NCBI GenBank assembly: GCA_947460615.1
Contig: CANHHG010000014.1
Coordinates: 1 to 39,616, forward strand
From: Bacteroidota bacterium
GTDB taxonomy: Bacteria; Bacteroidota; Bacteroidia; Flavobacteriales; Flavobacteriaceae
Length of the DNA: 39,616 bases
Direction of reading: 5' to 3'
Both the position numbers and the translations under genes were made by a program. Below the pieces are notes generated by a model, which worked only from the letters and a program-made list of their open reading frames with translations, had not been told where the DNA came from and did not search any database. Below are positions 33,539 through 39,616 of this stretch, piece after piece (positions within the stretch are counted from its first letter, which is position 1; each line of letters begins with the position of its first letter).

Positions 33539-35317
33539 TTACATTCTCTCCGGAACTTGAATACCTAAAAGCTGGAAGGCCGATGCAATAGTGTCGGCCA
33601 CTTTTTTTGACAATTGTACACGGAAAACTTTTTCCACGCTATCATTTGAACCCAAAATAGGCACCGCTTGATAGAACGAATTGTACTCGCGAACTAAATC
33701 GTAAGTATAATTGGCAATCAAAGCCGGGCTGTGATTTTGTGCTGCATTTTGAATTACCTCTGGATACAATTCCAATTGTTTAACCAATTCTTTTTCCTTT
33801 TCGTGCAATACACTAATCGTTGATTTTTCAGTGAAATCGAAGTTGGCTTTGCGAATAATCGATTGGATTCTCGCATAGGTATATTGTATAAATGGTCCAG
33901 TATTTCCAGCAAAATCAACCGATTCTTCCGGGTCAAATAAAATTCTTTTCTTAGGATCGACCTTTAAAATATAGTATTTCAAAGCACCCATACCGATGGT
34001 GTTGTACAACTTTGCTTTTTCAGTAGCTGAATATCCTTCTAGCTTTCCTAATTCTTCAGAAATTTTTTGTGCAGTTTCAGTCATTTCATTCATCAAATCA
34101 TCTGCATCGACAACAGTTCCCTCACGGCTTTTCATTTTTCCTGATGGTAAATCTACCATCCCGTAAGACAAGTGAAATAGATTTTTTGACCAATCAAAAC
34201 CTAATTTTTGAAGAATTAAAAACAATACTTTAAAGTGATAGTCTTGTTCGTTTCCAACAGTATAAACCATCCCTCCTACATCTGGAAAGTCCTTTACACG
34301 CTGAATTGCAGTTCCAATGTCTTGGGTCATGTAAACCGCAGTTCCGTCAGAACGAAGTACGATTTTTCTATCCAATCCATCCGGAGTTAAATCAATCCAA
34401 ACCGAACCATCAGGGTCTTTTTCAAAAATTCCTTTTTCCAATCCAATTTGAACCACGTCTTTCCCTAGTAAATAGGTATTGCTCTCGTAATAATAACTGT
34501 CAAAATCAACTCCTAAATTGGTATATGTTGTACCAAATCCATCATAAACCCATTGGTTCATCGTTTTCCAAAGCAACATCACATCCGGATCTCCAGCTTC
34601 CCATTTTAGCAGCATTTCTTGGGCTTCTAGAATAATAGGCGCTTGCTTTTTTGCCTCTTCCTCTGATTTCCCTTCGCTCATTAATTGGTTGATTTCTTCT
34701 TTATACGCTTTATCGAAAGCTACATAAAAATTACCAACTAATTTATCTCCTTTTAAACCAGAAGTTTCTGGCGTTTGCCCATTTCCAAATTTCTGCCAAG
34801 CCAACATCGACTTACAAATGTGAATTCCACGGTCGTTGATGATTTGTGTTTTATAAACTTTTTTTCCAGATGCTTTTAAAATTTCAGCTACAGAAAATCC
34901 CAGTAAATTATTTCTAACGTGTCCTAAATGCAAAGGCTTATTCGTATTTGGCGAAGAATATTCTACCATCACCGCAGGTTCATTTGCTTTAGGCGAAACC
35001 AATCCGAATTGAGTATTGTCTTTTATATCATGAAAGAAATCCAGGTAATATTGATCGGAAATTACGATATTTAAAAATCCAGAAACCACATTAAAATTAG
35101 AAACCTCAGCTACATTTTCAACTAAATAAGCCCCAATTTTATTTCCCAATTCTACAGGATTGCTTTTGATGACTTTCAATAAGGGAAAAATAACCATGGT
35201 GATATCTCCTTCAAATTCTTTCCTGGTCGATTGAAATTCTATTTTGTCAATAGTTACATCAAAAAGCGAATGAATTGCTTTTTCGATTGGGGCTGATAGA
35301 ATTTGAGATAGTGTCAT
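33539..35317 (-). CDS. argS: Arginyl-tRNA synthetase
   Basis: ArgS charges tRNA-Arg. The class I HIGH-type motif is HLGH (residues 130-133) within SPNTNKPLHLGHVRNN, and the KMSKS-type motif is KMKS (394-397) in SGKMKSREGT. An N-terminal Add-1 domain and the C-terminal DALR anticodon-binding domain (ending LLGIQVPERM) are both present. The 592-residue length is typical. It lies 71 bases before ffh on the same strand, but ffh has its own promoter. Confidence 0.97.
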   Translation of the reverse strand: MTLSQILSAPIEKAIHSLFDVTIDKIEFQSTRKEFEGDITMVIFPLLKVIKSNPVELGNKIGAYLVENVAEVSNFNVVSGFLNIVISDQYYLDFFHDIKDNTQFGLVSPKANEPAVMVEYSSPNTNKPLHLGHVRNNLLGFSVAEILKASGKKVYKTQIINDRGIHICKSMLAWQKFGNGQTPETSGLKGDKLVGNFYVAFDKAYKEEINQLMSEGKSEEEAKKQAPIILEAQEMLLKWEAGDPDVMLLWKTMNQWVYDGFGTTYTNLGVDFDSYYYESNTYLLGKDVVQIGLEKGIFEKDPDGSVWIDLTPDGLDRKIVLRSDGTAVYMTQDIGTAIQRVKDFPDVGGMVYTVGNEQDYHFKVLFLILQKLGFDWSKNLFHLSYGMVDLPSGKMKSREGTVVDADDLMNEMTETAQKISEELGKLEGYSATEKAKLYNTIGMGALKYYILKVDPKKRILFDPEESVDFAGNTGPFIQYTYARIQSIIRKANFDFTEKSTISVLHEKEKELVKQLELYPEVIQNAAQNHSPALIANYTYDLVREYNSFYQAVPILGSNDSVEKVFRVQLSKKVADTIASAFQLLGIQVPERM

Positions 35318-35338
35318 TTTGTTCTTATTTTAAGATGC

Positions 35339-35346
35339 CAAAGATA
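35339..35346 (-). promoter_or_regulatory. argS -7 box
   Basis: The minus strand reads TATCTTTG, an exact TANNTTTG match, 21 bases before the argS ATG. No -33 TTG is seen. Confidence 0.6.
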
Positions 35347-35395
35347 GTTAATCTGTGGGAATTTGAAAATGGAATTTTTTGATAGGGTGAAAACA

Positions 35396-35430
35396 AAAAA
35401 TCCGTCTTGAATAGTACAAAACGGATTTTT
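35396..35430. terminator. Terminator after the APC permease
   Basis: AAAAATCCGT (35396-35405) pairs perfectly with ACGGATTTTT (35421-35430) around a 15-base loop. On the minus strand it ends in a T-run 21 bases beyond the permease stop. The symmetric ends would permit termination on either strand. Confidence 0.85.
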
Positions 35431-35451
35431 ATACTTTATAAATAGTACTCT

Positions 35452-37413
35452 TTATTCCGTTGTATTTAGCTTACTATTTTTCCTGCTGTAGCCAAAGTAA
35501 ATTACCAAACCAATTAACAACCAAATAGTAAAATAAATCCAATTCCAAACGCTTAATTCCGCCATCATATACAAGCACGAAATTAAACCCAATAAAGGAA
35601 TTAGCGATAAATTTTGTCGGTACGCCCAAACTGCAAGTCCTATTAAAGAAAGTAGGAAAATCCACATTGGAATTTTATGTTTGAACAAGCTAAAACCAGT
35701 TTCATATTTTTGAGAATCGCTAATTGGTAGCGCGGCAACCACCGATTGGTACTGAACCTCATCTTCAGAATACTGACTCAAAATGACTTCTAAATCGGGG
35801 GTTGAAGTCGACGCATTATTAGCATCAAATGAAGCTAAATAATCATACACTTGTTTGTATTGTTCCGAAGTTAACGAAGTAACAATATCTTCAGGAGCAT
35901 AAATTTTCTTTTCATTGGTAATGAAATCTAGCGTGCTTTTTTGATTGAATTGGAACGCATAAATCATACCTGCTAAAATTAAAACAGGAACTATATATTT
36001 CGAATTCACATACGGCGTTTTGAATTTCCCACGAGGAATATCGGTTTTATTTTGCAATACCAAAACCCCGGCACATACCAAAACAAAAGCAAATAAAGTT
36101 CCGATACTACACAAATCGGTTACCATAGTCAGGTTCATAAATAAAGCAGGAATGGCCACAACAAAGCCAGTAACCACTGTTGCGTAGGAAGGAGTTTTAA
36201 ATTTAGGGTGCACTCTTGAGAATTTTTTGGGTAACAATCCATCACGACTCATACTCATCCAAATTCTAGGCTGTCCCATTTGGAAAACCAATAAAACACT
36301 AGCCATGGCTATCACGGCAGAAACTCCGATGATGGCGGACATCATTTTTAAATCTAATTTTTCAAATACAAATAACAACGGATCGCCCACATTCAATTCA
36401 GAATAGGAAACCATTCCGGTAAGCACTAAGGCAATTGCGATATATAAAATAGTACAAATTATGATTGCCCACATCATTCCACGAGGCAAATCTCGTTGCG
36501 GATTTTCACATTCTTCAGCGGTAGTAGAAATGGCATCAAAACCAATATAAGCAAAGAAAACGGCCGATACTCCTTTTAAGATTCCTCCTACTCCATTTGG
36601 TGCGAAAGGATTCCAATTATCAACATCTACATAAAAAACACCAACGGCAATCACCAATAAAATGATGCATAATTTAACTAGAACCATCGCATTACTTGCA
36701 TTACGAGATTCCTTCATTCCACGATAAACCAATCCGGTAATGAAGATTATAATTCCTAAAGCGGGTAAATCGGCAACTAGGTGAAATCCGCCAATTACTG
36801 GTGAAGTAGTCCATGCAGTATAGGCATTTTGTAGCGACGAGCTTAAATTATCAAACGATTTTCCGTTTTGCATTAAAGCGGTAGCCTCTTTAAAACCATT
36901 AGAGGCGGTTAAATAATCCATTTGAATCCATTCGGCTAAAACTTGCAGATGCCAATCGTATTTATGATTCAAATTGAGAATGATATTATTCATCAAACTA
37001 GTAAAATAATCACTCCAAGAAATGGCGACGGTGATATTTCCAATGGCATATTCCATAATTAAGGCCCAACCAATTATCCAGGCTATTAATTCTCCAAAAG
37101 CCACATAAGAATACGTGTAAGCACTTCCGGAAACAGGAACCATAGAGGCAAATTCTGCGTATGCAAACGCAGCAAAACTACAAGCAATGGCAGTGAATAA
37201 AAACAAAAAGATGACTGCGGGACCCCCATCAAAACTAGCTTTTCCAATGGTACTAAAAATTCCAGCTCCGATAATTGCAGCGATTCCAAAGGCGGCTAAA
37301 TCTCTAGTTTTAAGATGTTTTCCTAATGAATTATGACCGTCAGCTTCGTTTTTAGCGACTTGCTTTAATATATCTTGAACTGTTTTTTTTCGAAATAGAT
37401 TGGAGAAATTCAT
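35452..37413 (-). CDS. APC-family amino acid permease with extracytoplasmic insert
   Basis: This 653-residue inner-membrane transporter is close to the cationic amino acid transporter branch. The first helix carries the substrate-binding GIAAIIGAGIFSTIGK, and the EFASMVPVSGSAYTYSYVAFGE block follows. FAYIGFDAISTTAEECENPQRDLPRG is the APC family signature. About 14 membrane segments are expected. Two soluble inserts stand out: about residues 150-210 (HKYDWHLQVLAEWIQMDYLT onward) and about 495-585 (NEKKIYAPEDIVTSLTSEQY onward). The substrate is not predictable beyond an amino acid. It is divergent from katG. Confidence 0.92.
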   Translation of the reverse strand: MNFSNLFRKKTVQDILKQVAKNEADGHNSLGKHLKTRDLAAFGIAAIIGAGIFSTIGKASFDGGPAVIFLFLFTAIACSFAAFAYAEFASMVPVSGSAYTYSYVAFGELIAWIIGWALIMEYAIGNITVAISWSDYFTSLMNNIILNLNHKYDWHLQVLAEWIQMDYLTASNGFKEATALMQNGKSFDNLSSSLQNAYTAWTTSPVIGGFHLVADLPALGIIIFITGLVYRGMKESRNASNAMVLVKLCIILLVIAVGVFYVDVDNWNPFAPNGVGGILKGVSAVFFAYIGFDAISTTAEECENPQRDLPRGMMWAIIICTILYIAIALVLTGMVSYSELNVGDPLLFVFEKLDLKMMSAIIGVSAVIAMASVLLVFQMGQPRIWMSMSRDGLLPKKFSRVHPKFKTPSYATVVTGFVVAIPALFMNLTMVTDLCSIGTLFAFVLVCAGVLVLQNKTDIPRGKFKTPYVNSKYIVPVLILAGMIYAFQFNQKSTLDFITNEKKIYAPEDIVTSLTSEQYKQVYDYLASFDANNASTSTPDLEVILSQYSEDEVQYQSVVAALPISDSQKYETGFSLFKHKIPMWIFLLSLIGLAVWAYRQNLSLIPLLGLISCLYMMAELSVWNWIYFTIWLLIGLVIYFGYSRKNSKLNTTE

Positions 37414-37449
37414 AGGGTATTTAGCGTTTTGTAAGTCTTAAATTAAAAA

Positions 37450-37468
37450 CAAATATAGTACAAATTTA
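37450..37468 (-). promoter_or_regulatory. Two tandem -7 boxes for the permease
   Basis: On the minus strand TAAATTTG (37468-37461) and TATATTTG (37457-37450) both match TANNTTTG exactly. They end 47 and 36 bases before the permease ATG. No TTG is present at -33 for either. Confidence 0.5.
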
Positions 37469-37502
37469 CCTTTATATTAATAATTGAAATAAAATAGAAA
37501 CC

Positions 37503-37517
37503 ATAGATAATATCTAT
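37503..37517. promoter_or_regulatory. OxyR-like site upstream of katG
   Basis: ATAGATAATATCTAT is a perfect 7-1-7 inverted repeat and fits the OxyR half-site motif ATAGntnnnanCTAT at every fixed position. It lies 53 bases upstream of the katG -7 box. A second half-site seven bases away on either side is poorly matched. A Fur/PerR-type regulator could also recognise a 7-1-7 repeat. Confidence 0.5.
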
Positions 37518-37559
37518 TAAAAAATAAATTAAAACCATAAAATAACTATACTATAAATA

Positions 37560-37583
37560 AAGTGATCACTTACATTTGTAAGT
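37560..37583. promoter_or_regulatory. Overlapping palindromes on the katG -7 box
   Basis: AAGTGATCACTT (37560-37571) is a perfect 12-bp palindrome. It overlaps ACTTAC-ATTT-GTAAGT (37568-37583), an inverted repeat with 6-bp arms that encloses the -7 box. The position suits a repressor or modulator site. Confidence 0.5.
37571..37578 (+). promoter_or_regulatory. katG -7 box
   Basis: TACATTTG matches TANNTTTG exactly and ends 42 bases before the katG ATG. No TTG is present at -33, as expected for a promoter needing an activator. Confidence 0.6.
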
Positions 37584-37593
37584 AAAATTTTAA

Positions 37594-39616
<2,023 letters not shown>

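Noticed and set aside
34306..34635. Plus-strand frame of 109 codons inside argS
   Set aside because: It is fully antisense to conserved argS sequence, has no upstream promoter and no recognisable domain.

Overview
The window is a stretch of ordinary chromosomal core genome from a member of the Flavobacteriaceae, most likely Flavobacterium or a close relative. The evidence is low GC with AT-rich spacers, Bacteroidetes-type promoters (-7 box TANNTTTG, -33 TTTG/TTG, few Shine-Dalgarno sites), the large Bacteroidetes form of SecA, a signal peptidase I with extra N-terminal membrane segments, and the gene order parA-parB-DUF5683-dapB-lepB-wbqC. I see no phage, IS element, CRISPR array, tRNA or rRNA, and no abrupt change in composition. 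No stretch longer than about 250 bases lacks a gene.

Layout. 1-4100 (+): the tail of a DUF2795-type gene and its terminator, secA and its terminator, a 36-residue Lys-rich ORF and a conserved hypothetical. 4196-5605 (-): a GlcD-type FAD oxidase. 5606-5859 is a non-coding spacer holding a structured element and a 16-bp palindrome. 5860-11055 (+): the tight parA-parB-DUF5683-dapB-lepB-wbqC operon. 11056-15590 (-): mutL followed by two rhomboid protease genes and an EEP-family gene. 15729-17052 (-): a membrane TPR protein and ribH. 17298-20879 (+): recF, a rhodanese-thioredoxin lipoprotein, a DUF2461 gene and murB. 20984-25582 (+): a GT2 glycosyltransferase, an ECF sigma factor, a TonB-like protein, lipA and gap. 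25591-27403 (-): lpxK and a purine nucleoside phosphorylase gene. 27483-31127 (+): a Nif3-like gene, a CdsZ-like coiled-coil gene, an alpha/beta hydrolase and rluF. 31165-37413 (-): folD, ffh, argS and an APC permease. 37621 to the end (+): katG, cut by the window edge.

The functional themes are housekeeping. They cover protein export (SecA, SRP54, LepB, a YfgM-like TPR protein), chromosome segregation and repair (ParAB, RecF, MutL), envelope synthesis (DapB, MurB, LpxK), cofactors (RibH, LipA, FolD), translation (ArgS, RluF) and peroxide defence (KatG).

I found no convincing novel multi-gene system. The most interesting signals are non-coding: an OxyR-like motif and two overlapping palindromes at the katG promoter, a palindrome in front of parAB, and a flavobacterial intergenic element beside it. 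At protein level, MutL seems to lack the endonuclease motifs, the CdsZ-like protein has no cysteine at all, and a rhodanese and a thioredoxin are fused in one lipoprotein. Several gene starts were moved downstream because the longest open frame begins inside a promoter box or overlaps a neighbour.
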